This document shows positions 36,001 through 49,637 of a DNA stretch of 64,000 bases, one piece after another. Below the pieces are notes generated by a model. That model saw only the letters and a list, made by a program, of their open reading frames with translations, was not told the DNA's origin and did not search any database. How positions within the stretch are numbered: position 1 is the first letter of the stretch; the number at the start of each line of letters is the position of its first letter. The stretch lies in contig CM049307.1 in NCBI GenBank assembly GCA_026874595.1, positions 8,765,579 to 8,829,578 of the forward strand. Direction: 5' to 3'. This DNA is from Sipunculus nudus (taxonomy: Eukaryota; Annelida; Sipuncula; Golfingiida; Sipunculidae). Both the position numbers and the translations under genes were made by a program.

Positions 36001-39000
36001 AGTAGTTTACCTTCGAAATCCACATCTCCCACAAGTTTAGGTTTCCCTGTTTTCTCATCAATGACTCGGTTGATGCCAATATCTATGACAGCAACTCCTG
36101 GCTTGACCATGTCGGCAGTAATCAGACCTGGGATCCCAGTGGCAACCACCAGGATGTCTGCTGACTTGAGGTGGACTCGCAGCTGGTCAGGTGGTGTGTA
36201 GCGATGACACATTGTGGTGGTGGCATCAGCTAATGAATAAGGAGAGCGATCATATTTATAATACTTGTGTCACTGCAGATAAAATCTACAGTTCAGTATA
36301 CCACTATACAGACCTTTATGTTAGACCTTTTGGATTGTTTCCTCTCTGACAATGGACTTTATTATTCTTTGAGTTATCTCACAGCAGAAATCATGTATTC
36401 TATGCATGTTCTTACATATGTTCACTATGTAGACATTTGCATATTAATAACTATGAGTAAATAGTTAATTTTATAAAATTCCTGTTCACATAAGAGTAAA
36501 AGTATAGTTTTAGGGCCATTAAAACACTTTAAAGGTTATGTCATATTTAAAACACATCAAATATTGCTTGCTGCTGTCACTGAGTTTCCAAATAAACAGA
36601 GCAAGAAGAGCATGTGATACCGCACTTTGGTTATCACATATAGAAAACAATCAGTTACATGGCCAGCATGAATAAGGCAGGCTCAATAAAACCTTTCCTA
36701 TCACCAATACAAACCTAGCGGCAGCAGTTCCTTATCACTCACCTATCTATGGCTTATCTATAGGTATCCCTTATCACTGATATCGCTCCCTCATACCTGT
36801 AATAATCTGACCCTAACAGTTGTATGAGACCACTGATAGCTGCCCTTCATAATAGGGAACAGAAATTTACATAATAGTTACAGTAACCTGTATCTTATTG
36901 AGAGTTATTCATGGAAAATTTATATAAAACCTCTCCTTGAGAACTGAATATTGTTTTTATATGACTTTTAAGTTTGCTTCAGTATACATACAGAAGACAG
37001 CCGTAAAGGCAATGAAGTTCAAACTACTGCAAATTATGACAAGGGCTTGTCAAAAGGACTGATCAATGTCAATTAGAATAATACTTTTTTTATGATACTT
37101 TGAATGTAATTTCTTTCACACTATCTTTCACACTGTTATGATGACATTATGATCCAATCTATTCCACAGAAATAACTGTAACAAACAGGAACCATATCTT
37201 CATAAGACACAATATTGTATAGAAATCAAAAAGCCACACATCACGTCTCAGTTTGTATTTTAAGCTTAAAATATTTATTCACTAGAAAAGTGTTGTCTTT
37301 TTCCTATTCCTTTATTTGTCAAATGTAATAAAACACATAAAGATTAAAAGAAATTGTGAACTAGGGACCCAGGGGTCTTGACACTCAGCTGACTTTGTCA
37401 ATAAAGATATTTTTTAAGAAATTTTCAGAATGACGGTCCTATGACCTTTACCAATGTCCTTGTGACCAATAAATCTAAGAACTTATTATCCTTGAACTTG
37501 CAGTATTTAGATAAAAGGGGGTCCAGTGACCTTGACCTATGACTAGGTAACCTCAAAATCAACAGATTTCTTCCACTTTGGGCAAGTAAGCCATGTGTGA
37601 AAGATGGAAAGTCTGGGATGAAAATTTTGATTTACAGTGCATTCACAATCATTTTAAATATGTGGCTCCTGTGGCCTTCACCTTTGACCTCTGGACCCTG
37701 AAAATCAAAATGTTTCTTACTTCAGTGGTGGGTCATTAATAAATCAAGTTTGAAGCCAATCTGTCTAGCGACAGCAGAATTATCATTCATTAACTAATTT
37801 GTGATTGGATGGGCCCTGTGACCTTGACCCTAAGACCCAAAATAAAAAAGAAGCTTCCCCTATTGGTATGTGATTAATTCCTTGAAGATTGAAGGTTTGT
37901 GATGAAATGTTTGGCTTGAAATGCACACACATTTCCTTTAAAAGAAATTGGTCTTGTGACCTTGACCTTTGGAACAAGAAATCAACATGGTTCTTACTTT
38001 AGTGATGAGCGATATATAAGTTAAGTTTGAAAACAATATGTCAAACTAAACTGGAGTTATCATCTGTAAACTAATTTATGAACAGATGGCCCCTGTAACC
38101 TTGACCTTTCACATTGTGACCCCAAATTCATTTATGCTCTCCCCATACTGGCAAGTCAGCTAAATGTGCAAGATGAAAAGTTTGGCATGCTAGTAATTTC
38201 TTGAAGATGGAAGGTTTGTGATGGAAAATTGGTTTAAAATGCAGCCATAATCTTTTTTAATAAGTGAGTCATGTGGCCTTGACCTTTTACCCAACAATCA
38301 TACAGGTTCTCTCTTTAGTGGTGGGCCATGTATAAGTCATGTTTGAAATCCATATGTCAATCCACCCTGGAGTTATCATCTGGAAACTAATTTGTTTGGA
38401 TGGACAGATGGACAGATAGACAGAAAGACCAACAGACAGACAGACAGGGTGATTACTATAGGGCATCAGCTTGTGATATATAAACATACCAGGTTTTTGG
38501 ACACTAGGTGGAATCACAGCTGAAAACTGACATGATTGTTGTCATTTTATAGTAAAAAAAAAATATAAAAATATTCATGAAAATAAGACAAGGCCTTCAG
38601 GCCTAATGCAAACCTGTGCAAAGTTTGGGAGTATGAATGTTTATTTTTAAAATTTAACATCGATCCTCTCATGTCTTGCATATCTACCTTAGTCATTATG
38701 ATTTTAGCAAAATGAATGTTTTGGACCTGCATGTATCGGACCAGGACATTTTTAAACTAGGATGTATCAGTCAGGATATTTCCGATATGTTCCATTTGCC
38801 AGGAAGAGATATAAGGACAGATGAACGCACAATTTGGCAGCATGGTTTCGGATAAGAACATTTTAAAATGTTTTTTAGCTTTTTCCCTATAAAATCTAAG
38901 AACAAGTTTCTCTTTTAGCCTTGGTATTGAGTCACACCTACTCATGAATCCTGGCAATGGAGGCTCAGTTTTCCCCCAGGTCAAGGGTACCTAATGTGCC

Positions 39001-40825
39001 ACATGTAACCGCACCAATGGCTCAGACAGACTGAAACTTATGACTGGCTCTTATAGACTGAAACTTGACCTGTTGGCAAATCTGAAATGGATGGCAGTCT
39101 GCCAAAGTTATTTATAGACACAGATTGTAACTTGACCTATTGTAAAATCTTACATAGTTGGCAGGTTCTAGCAGTCTGAAATAATGAACAATTTGGCTGG
39201 ACAATTTCAGAAAAGAAGATTTATAAAGGTTTTTAAGCTTTTTCTCTATAAAATCTAAATTAGTGCAGATACCGAATAATAAGCTTTATGGCATCAAGTT
39301 TCACATGTGACTAATTCTTACATGTAATTTGGAGCTGCTAGCTCCGACAGTTTCTGACTTACAGCCATGAACGGCGAACAGCCAGCCTTGGACGGCAGAC
39401 GGCAGAGGGACAATGCTGCACCATCACATAAGCTCACAGGTTCGCTAAAAACAAGAGACCCATGGGTCACGGTGCTCAGCTGATCATGATTGGACTATAA
39501 ATGTATCACCATTGTGATACAATATTGAGTAGATAAAGCTTAGAATATCATGGTCATGTTGGGCTTTTATAAAGGAATATAATGTAATATTTGAGTAAAT
39601 GATATATGAAATAACCTGACTGATGGATTAATATGGAGTAAAATATAGTGGTTTATTTTTTATTTATTTGGGAGGGGTCGAAAAAAGCAATTTATTTGAG
39701 CAAATATGAATGCAATGACAGTATGCTAAGCAGTGGTATAATGATGATAAGGCTATTTGTTGAAGGATCTATAGTGTATGGAAAACTGCAAGAGTTCAAT
39801 TTGACAGATACCAGGTTATGATTAACTATGCTGATGTGGGGATTTATGAATTTGTGACTGTATGACATAATATCTTGACAAGATCGGTCTTGACAAGGTG
39901 CATTATTTTGATGCCCCTCGCGTCTACATATTACACAATATTGACATAATTTCTGGCATGTACATAGGTACCTATGGACAAATGGTCAACAGTACTGAAC
40001 CACCTGGAAGGTTAAAATCTTAAAAATATGATGAAATGTAAATAATGTTTGAGAGGAAGAGGTAATCTGGGCCATGGTTGGTTTATATGATTGAAGAAAA
40101 TGTTACAAATAATATTTGAGACCTGACCATGCCTTTCCATTGGTTACCTTTTTGATAAGCTGTTGACAGTTCAACAGTTTACACATTTGTCTGATGAGAT
40201 CCAATTTATTTGGTAAACCTTTTTTATCAATTTTATGATATGTATACAGTTGCCATAATGTCCCCATTCCACAGGTGCAATGACTTGATGGGGGGGGGGG
40301 GGTGGTGTTGTGTTATGATCAGAGTTATAACGCCTCTGTCTCTCTGTAGATATTTTCTTTAATTCTTAAATTTTATGCTATAGCCATAGAACTATTGTTC
40401 ACAGTGCCAAGGAGCAAAGCCTCAGTGGGATGAAGAAGGGGATGGTGAGAGTTACAACACCTTTGCATATACATACAGGATATGAAATTTAATTCAACAG
40501 TGCTTATAAAAAAAAAAAAGTTTATTCATGAACATTAAATATTTAAAACAGACAGAAAGATGGAGAAACAAAGCAAATAATTTTTTTCCCCATTCTACTG
40601 AGCCAAGAAAAAATTAACAATATTAGCATTTATTCCTTTTTTTCATTACATAATTTTAATCCAAGTTTCCAAATGTTACTATAAATTTACAGTATAACAA
40701 ACATGTGATTGTGAATATTTCAGTTAATTCACATTTCTAAATTGCATCAACATTTATAGCTAATGTATCTAGTTTATATTACCTGTCAACAGAATGGGAT
40801 GGAGGGAGGAAGGGAGGCAATGAGG

Positions 40826-40861
<36 letters not shown>

Positions 40862-43800
40862 AAGAAAGAAAGATGGAGAAAGAAAGAGAAAAAGCAGAGG
40901 AGAGAGAGAGAAAGAAAGAGAGGCTCTCTGGTAATTACTGCCTGACCCAGCCTGACCCAGACACTTACAGTGGCAGTAGGTCAGACCTGAAGGTGTTATG
41001 TAACTGCCCAGTACACTGCATTTATACTGATCTGATGTAAACAAAGAAGACATGGTACCTGGAAACCTGAATGAAATCTACAGTTTTTGATCAATTGGTT
41101 TCAAATTTCAGATTTTAACAGATGAAATGTTAATGTGTACATGCTGTGAAAATTAAATCCACAGCACTAACAGGAAAAATTTGAATATTTATTTTTTTTT
41201 AAATGGTATCAGGAAAAAAAGAAAAGTATTCTCAGCTATAAAACTAATACATGTGTTAAAATTAATCCAAGGATAAAAACACCCAATATATTATACCAGG
41301 AGCAAACTGGAGTTGGGAATGTTTAATTTTATGAACTGAAATAAAGGACCAGCAATATAAATTTTGATTATTTAGCCAGTATCATGTAACAACTGATACA
41401 ACCATAAGTTATAAGTCAAACAAATTAAAATCTTTAATGAGCACTTGTCTGAGTAATATTTTAAATTTTTGACATATTTATTTATTATTTTAATTTTGTA
41501 ATAAATATAAACCAACAAGTTAAACACCTGGAAAAGACCTGGAAATTTAGATTAATTTAATATAATCAACTGCATCCTTGTCTATCATTATCTTGCTTCA
41601 TATAATCCCTAATAGTAAACAACAATTTATTTTAATTATTTATTTTTCATTTTTATGGTTGAAATGAAAAATACCCAATGGTGACTGCATGGTATCATTT
41701 GATATACAATTTTGGCCATCCATGGAAGATCCATAAATGATCATTAATTGCAAGGTAATCCCCTGTAACTCATTAACTATAAATTCCTTTTCCATTTATT
41801 TTTTTTAAGTTCTTATCATAAACCAAGAATTAAAAAAAAAAGTTTATTGTTATGTTTATGGCCTAAACAAATACTAGTGGAGGGGGTTGGACAGTTAGAT
41901 CCAGTTGAAGCCACCCAAGAGCTGGCTGGCTGCAGAGTGCCTCACTTCAAGCATGCATAATTGGCCTGAAAGGTCAATGTGGGGACATAAAAGAGGGGCT
42001 TCAGTACAGCCAAGGTGTGATATGGTCTCATAAAAACTTTCATAAAAGCTAGTTTTTGACCAATTCCTTTTATAACTTCAGAATTTAGAAGCTAAAATCC
42101 TTATGTGTGCAAGATATGAAAATTAAATCAACAGTGCTTACAGGGAAAAAACACGCCATGGCCAAAGTTGGGCAAAATTTAAGGTTCTGATTTTATATTT
42201 ATTCTAATAACTTATAAAATTTGAAAAATTCAGAACTAATTTTGGGAATACAATTGAATCTTGATTAAATAATGTTATATTCCTGGCAAAAAATCTCTAC
42301 CTTCAGCAATTTTCAGGTTAAGAGAGTAAATATATTTCTTGATTTTTTACAAAGTGCATTATGTTTGGGCCTAGAACTTAAAACAATTACACAATACTGA
42401 CATCATTTCTGGCATTTGCATAGTGAATGTATAGAAAAATATGTACATTATATATGATCAAAGTCAGATCAGTGGTTTTGATATTAGGCAATCTTAAAGT
42501 GTAACAATGGGTTTTTAATGGAAAAATGAAGTTTTTTCTTAATATCTGGAAGGAAGGAATGCAGTCCTAGTGACCACACTTTTAGTATGGTAGAGGATTT
42601 GGGGGACATCTAACTGTATGCCAAATTTAAGGAACTTAGAGCTGAAGCTGGGGAGCTGAGAACTAGTAAACTGCATAACACTAGCTTGATGTAAACTTGA
42701 TGTGACATGGTGCTTGAAAACTTGAATAAAATCTACAGTTTTTGATCAACTGGTTTCAAATATTTTGTTTTAACAGTTGAAATGGTAACAAAAACATGCT
42801 TTGAAAATTAAATCCACAGCAGTTACAGGAAAAAAAAAGTGCCATGGTCAAACTTGGGCAAAATTTAAGGTACCAATTTTATATTTTTGCCAATATTTAA
42901 AAAAATTTAACAGATTTTGATCTAATTTTTGGTATACAATTAAATTTTGATTATTTAAAGTAGTATTACTGAAAAAAAGTTCCTACCTTTAACACTTTTG
43001 GTCTTAAATGACCAAATATCTTTCCTCATTTTTTTACAAAGTCCATTATGTTTGGCCCATAACTTTTTTAAATTAAATAATACTGACTTAATTTCTCGCA
43101 TGTACATAGGAACCATATAGAGGAATATTTATGGTAAAAATGAAGAAAACCAGATGAGTGGTTTTGATATTAGGCAGTCCTGAAGTGTGAAAATAGATTT
43201 CTAATAAAAAATTGAGGTTTTTCCTTAATATCTCAAAGGAACTAAGTCATATTGACCCAAGTTTTGGCATGGTAGGAGATTTTGGGGACATCTAACTGTA
43301 TGCCAAATTTCAGATTCGTAGGTCCAATGGTGTCAAAATGTGCCAATTTTACGGACGGACATCTGGACATCCGGACGGATGGACGGACAGACAGACGGAC
43401 AGACGACGGACAATGGACCACGACTATAGCTCAGATGACTTATAGTCAGCTGAGCTAAAAACAGGTGGTGCCACTACTTTTCAGGAAATGACAAAACTAG
43501 TCATAGTCATTATTCAAGGCAAGATTCATGACAATCCATGCATTAATTATCAAGTTTTGTATTAAATGTTTTGATTAATCCAGGAGGGGGGGGGGGGTCC
43601 TTACAAGCCCCATGTTCAGAGGTTATAGGTCACAGTAACTTAATTTCAGATTTCCACTTGAAGAGAATTTTTTTATGGACCTCTCTCGATTATTAGTTAC
43701 AGGCTTCTAGGGTCAGTGGTTTAGATTTGTGCCCTGCTAACACTGTTAGTAACGGGCGGTCAGACCAACGACGGACAAAGTGCCATACCTATACCTTAGT

Positions 43801-46800
43801 TGGCTTACAGTCAGCTGAGCTAAAAATCATCAAACAAGTGATAATTAAACTAATAAGAAAGGGATCTTAGGTAATTTTTCATTACTGTTTGGTTTATGAA
43901 AAGTTGGTAGAAAAATTGAAAGAAAATTGATAAAACAATAGAAAAATATGACTAAGCCTTTATATCCAGTGATTAGGCCCATAAGATACATCTGCTTTTC
44001 TACTGAGTGGACTTAATAAACCTTTCTGAGATATCATACTGTTTTTTTAAAGCTCTGTTAGACAGATGGAGCAGCTATGTACATATCCCTCACAACTCCT
44101 CCTAGGAATAGGAATAACCACATAACAAGATCATGTGAAGTTTCATTCAAAGACATTCTTTAATATAAATATGATACCTGCAAATTCTAACCCCTAACAA
44201 GTTTTACCATACACATATCTCCAAATCATATACTTATAAGGCCAAAAAAATAAAAGGTATGGTTCTCAGGCACTTTTTTCCAGAAATCAGTGTGGCGGGC
44301 GTCATTTTATTTTTGACCTTTTTTGTATGTTTTAATAAAAATGTCATATGATCAGGGAAAAGCATGAAAATAATTTGTTCTGCTAAACAGGTAAAAACAC
44401 TACATAAATTGTATTATATATCAGCCATACCTCTTTCACTGCTACCTGACCTGATGCTCTATTAAATAGGAAAGTGTTGCAGACCTACCTGCATTTGTTT
44501 CTCCTATACCATCAGAGTGAAGCAGCATGGCGATGGGCATTCCTACATTTTTTGAACGACCGCACACAACAGCATTCTTCCCAAAGGTCTCAATACCTAC
44601 CAAGCAAAACACTGTTTACTCGTAAATATGCAAGATTGTGTATGAATTACTGAATAAGTATTTTATTAAATGTTTTAAATCAGCATTTTATTGTATGATT
44701 TACTGCAAATCTCCACTCTCCATTAAGTCTGTCCCACAGTACCAGGGAAACATATATACACCCAATCCTGACAGCATTCACTGGGACCTGTGACATGATC
44801 AAGCTGTCTCAGTAACAAGTGGAGGTAGTGTCATTTTAAAAAAAAACAAGTTTCATTTTAATATGTCGCTCCTGCAGAGTTATATCTCCATGGTAATGCT
44901 TATCAAATCTGGATCACAAATGTATTAAAGCAGTTCTCAGTTACTGTTCTGCTGCTTCTGCAGGTGTCAGCATTAAATGGTGGCTTATACTGTTGGTCTG
45001 TTGAATGTGCAGCACAGTCAAAAATTAGGTCAAAGAAAGAATCAGTGGTTTAATGGAAAGTCATTTCAGATCTAGTGCAGGATTACCTCATGTATATATT
45101 AATGCGAGTTATCAAATGTTATCATATACCCTACATTTACTGCTGCATACTTTGAGTTTTTCTAGGTAGCAACTTGAAGATGTATTTATATAATGACAAT
45201 AAATAAACACACACCTAAATAATTCATCACAACACTTTATAACGGGCTTATCATGCACATGGAGAAAAAGTCACTCTGATCTTGACCCAGTTATTCATAG
45301 AGATAAGGTTACGGCTATTATTAACCAATCTCCAGTGCACTTGACCTAAATACAAACTGTACAACTGGGTTAACTGAGTGCATTAATACATGCACATCAA
45401 GTAGTTGTTAGAGTTATGGTCTGTCTGCTGACGACATGAAGAACTGAAGATGTAGGGATTACAAAACTGTTAATGTTGCACTGGTCATTTTATGTCCTTG
45501 ACTGTTATAAGAAGTGTATATGATATCCCCATGTACCTATTGTATGTTAGGCCATCCTTAAAAAGTTCTGTGTTGGGGCTAACCCGGCCGGTCGTGATTT
45601 TTGGCTGCGGCTGGAATTTTTTTTTTGACATATCTGCAAATTTATATTTTTATATGATCTGCCGCAAGCACCTGGGCCCGTAAAAATCTGCCTTCATGTG
45701 CTAGAAAAATAGTCCTTCTATTACATTTTTAGATGCACTTAATTTCCATAATGAAAGGTATTACCCAACGTCTCCGGTCGTTTAATTTGATCCCTAACAA
45801 TTAGTCAGGTTGTGCATATATATATATACACGTGGAACGATCGCTACACTCGTGCGCGAGAGTAGAAAAACTGCCGGGAAACCGCCATCAAAGTTCGTTG
45901 TTCTGGCGAAACAGGCTGAAAAAAAATATTGAGTTCTCTCGACAGTCATACCGTCAACTGACCAATGTTGGCATTTAAACCATGTGACACGTTGATTTGC
46001 ATAAACACGTGCCTGGCCAACGCAAACGTTCTTGTGATTGGTGGAGCGGTCACGCGTTATAGCCAGAGAGCCAATAAGAGGTCCGTAGTAAAAGTTCACC
46101 CCATATGACTTCATTCATCACTATTTTGGCGGGAAAATGTTCACTGACATCGTGTCGCTTACGCTGGTTATAATTTTTCAGCAACACTCACGGTGGCACC
46201 GTGAGTAGGCCTATATCAAGCAAATGAAGCAGGCCTATTTAATGGAATCTGCAACTGACGATGTGTAACGCACGATCTCCACAAAACAGATGTTTGGTAT
46301 TACAAGAATTGCGTGACTTCGTCAGGTCTGTGGCGATCATGACAGGGTTTTGCGAGGTGTCTGACGCATCGTTTCTACCGGCCACAGCTGATCAGAACAG
46401 GCATAACATATAAGCGACTGTATTTTTTTTGGATGTGTTTCTTTTTAACTGCCTTTGTTAATTTATTTCATTTTATTAATAGCTTTTATAATAAACAGAT
46501 ATTTCCTGACCGTACGGCATTTCTTGTTTAGACGTAGACGAGATAGAGATCAACATTGCTCGCTCAGTCATTAATTACAGAAAAATACTAGAATATCAGC
46601 AAAAGCTGACAAAAGCCCTCAGCCAAAAGAGCAGTATTTATGGGTGGTAACAGTAACAAGTATTCATGTAATATTTGTTCTCACATGTATGTATATCTGT
46701 ACATAAGTCTTTTGTTCAAGTTGTGAATTGGAACTAGAGAGGTATGAACTTTGTAAGTCTGGTCCCAGTCTTTGTAAGTCATGCAGCACTTTCGAGATCA

Positions 46801-49567
46801 TCAAGGCCAATGACCATTCCATATTCCAAAACAATCCATCCAGTGGTTCCTTAGAAATAAGCTCCTAGGTTTTTTTCTATTATAAGCTCTGTGACCTTGG
46901 GTCATCCATCTTGGAACTTGACCGAGATTTGTTGATATGTATCAGCACCAAAGAAATGAATTTTCTGTGTTGAATACTTTTGGAGATATCCTCCTCACAT
47001 GGTAAATGTTAACACACGCCGGTTATTTTCTATAATTCGCTCTAAAACGTCGAGAAATAAGTCAAGGTCACCCATCTTCGAACTTGACCAAGATTTTGTT
47101 TGCATATACATCAACACCGAAGAAATAAAATTCCTAATCAGGGTACCGACATCCAATATATGGTTTCATCTTTCAAAAAGTACAGTTTTACATATATTTA
47201 TAGAAACATTTTATATATTCTACTACCTTATTAGGAATTGACTATTACTAAAGAGTTCATTTATTACCGTCCTTCTTAATTATACCTGTTCACTTGCAAA
47301 GGAAATCTCAAACTGCACTCATTCCTACAATTCTAGCACTCGCATACAACACAAAATAAAATTGTCTGCAATTTCATGTGAGATCCAGAACAAGGCTTAC
47401 AGGCCTAATGCGAACCTGTGCAATGGGATATACATCAGTTATAATGCTTCCATGATAACATGCTTGATCATTATTGGAAAAGTACTTGATAACTTTTCAA
47501 ATACGTGAATGTTTGACATGTACATGTTAAAAGCATGTACTAAAACATTTTAAACCCAAGTACAGGATTTTAAGCCTGTAATAAAACACAAAATCTGTTC
47601 AGAGATACCTTGTTGTGCATGTTTCAATGGTATCGAGGCAAGGAATGAATGGAGTACGGGTATGTTATTTGACATAAACCTGGCATATGCTAATATCCGG
47701 TAAAAAAAGGTGTAGTAAACTCCAGATCCTCTTTTAAAAAAAATATTTTTTTCCTCCCTACCTGATGACTTTTTTTGGACCAATGTTAGCCCCAACACAG
47801 AAATTTTTAGGGATGGTCTTAATTCTTTGATACACCCAAGGCAATGTTATCAGTATATGGAAAGTTACATCCATTTTTATGTAACAGATTTGATGGACTG
47901 TCCATAGCCTTGCAGCCCAGCCTTAATGACTTTGACTAAATAGTCATCTGCGATGAACATGGGCTTCATGTAAATCCTGGATAACCTTGGACCAGTTTAC
48001 CTTTATTTATTTACTGTCTTATAATTTAAGGTTGCATGTAAAAATCACACCTCTTCCTTTTCTCTATTTTCTTTGCAACACAAGGTAAAATCAAACAATG
48101 TCTGTGGACAAAAAAACACCAATTCCATTTAGTATAAACGTTAAAGTTAAACACATAATACTTAAAATACTGGAGTTATGAAATTCAGGAATTTTTATTC
48201 ACTTTACTTAACTTTCATATTAATGTATTTCCAATCAATTTTTTATTATCCATTTGATATCTGATAAATAATATGGGAAAATTACATTTGTAGGGATATG
48301 AATCCTTTCATCATTTTGTTTTCACCAAACTATAAGACCTAGAAAATGCCTGACCTACTACATTATTTACACACTTATCCAGTAAAAAAAAGAAGATGAA
48401 AGGTTCAGAATCAAACAAAATTTTCAGAATTAATCAAACCTGTTCGACGGATCATCTCCATGACTCCAGCTGGTGTAGCTGGGATCAGGGCATCTAGATC
48501 TACACAAAAACGACCAACATTGATCACGTGGAAGCCATCCACATCCTTCTCAGGTGCGATGGCATTACAGATTGTCCGTTCCTTCATATGAGGAGGAACT
48601 GGTAACTGTACTAATAATCCATCAACATTAGGGTCTTTGTTTAACTCATCTATCCTGTCTAACAATTCATCCTGTGTTGTACTCTCTGGAAGACGGATTG
48701 TTTCACTAGAAATACCTGGAATGACAAAATTCAAAGAATATTAAAACTTTTATCCAAGAAATAATAGCTGAAGTAAAACACCAGTGGATGTAAAGGGACC
48801 ATTTATTTGATATACTGATTTTAATTACAAGTATACTATGCAATGACTCTGACAAAAACAAGGCATCCATATATATATAATAAAGATAACATAATAAAAT
48901 ACACTGTTCAGTCAAGAGTTCACTCGCCTTTAAAAGAAGGTACAGTAAATCAGATGGTCCTTTGATTTTTACAATCATCTTCTCAGCAAAATATTTCACG
49001 TATTCTCTGAATATTCAAACTTCTCGAAGAAAATATTTCCAAAAACAACAAGAGATGATTTCGTGAAGAGATCACATTTATAAATCTGTTATCTGCTGAA
49101 TCCCAACCCGGAGCACACCTGTACAAAATATAATTACTGTTCAACACATTTTCTTAAAGTTAAAGACAAAGTGATGGCAAGGCATTAAGTGACCTGTGAA
49201 TGTAGTAGCTTTGATCTTGTTTTTCACATATGTGTGGCTGGCAGGGTCATCCCCTACAATAACAACCGTCAGGTGAGGCCGTTTTAGACCTGCAGCCACC
49301 ATCTCCTCAACTTCAGCTTTCACTTCCAACTTGATTTCTTTTGACATAGCCACACCATCAATGATCTTGGCTTTATGCCTGAAAAAATGAAATACTGTCA
49401 AACAGGCTTACTGAGAATATCTGGTAAAACAGGCGCCCCCCCCCCCCCCCCCCCCCCTTTGTCTTGTGTTGGAGCTAGGGTGTAACAAATACTCACCGCT
49501 TGAGAACTGCATGTGAAGGGTGTAGGCTAATGTGAATTCTGCTGTGAAAATTTGACCAAAAAAAACC

Positions 49568-49637
<70 letters not shown>

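Larger units (their letters stand above)
45549..47819. mobile_element. 2.3-kb element with 35-bp inverted ends in MTHFD2 intron 3
   Basis: 45549-45583 and 47785-47819 are inverted copies differing at 3 of 35 positions (shared core TTCTGTGTTGGGGCTAAC). Such ends are typical of a cut-and-paste DNA transposon. Inside are a CpG-containing, promoter-like stretch (45800-46400), a family F fragment (46588-47150) and a J-type left end (47391). No intact transposase is visible, so it is a non-autonomous or decayed copy. Confidence 0.75.

Noticed and set aside
40763-41053. Glu/Arg-rich and Ser/Leu-rich frames on opposite strands
   Set aside because: Translation of the GA-rich microsatellite.
45794-46114. 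106-codon minus-strand frame inside the 45549-47819 element, considered as a transposase
   Set aside because: No DDE/DDD motif or known transposase signature. The region looks promoter-like (CCAAT boxes, CpG).
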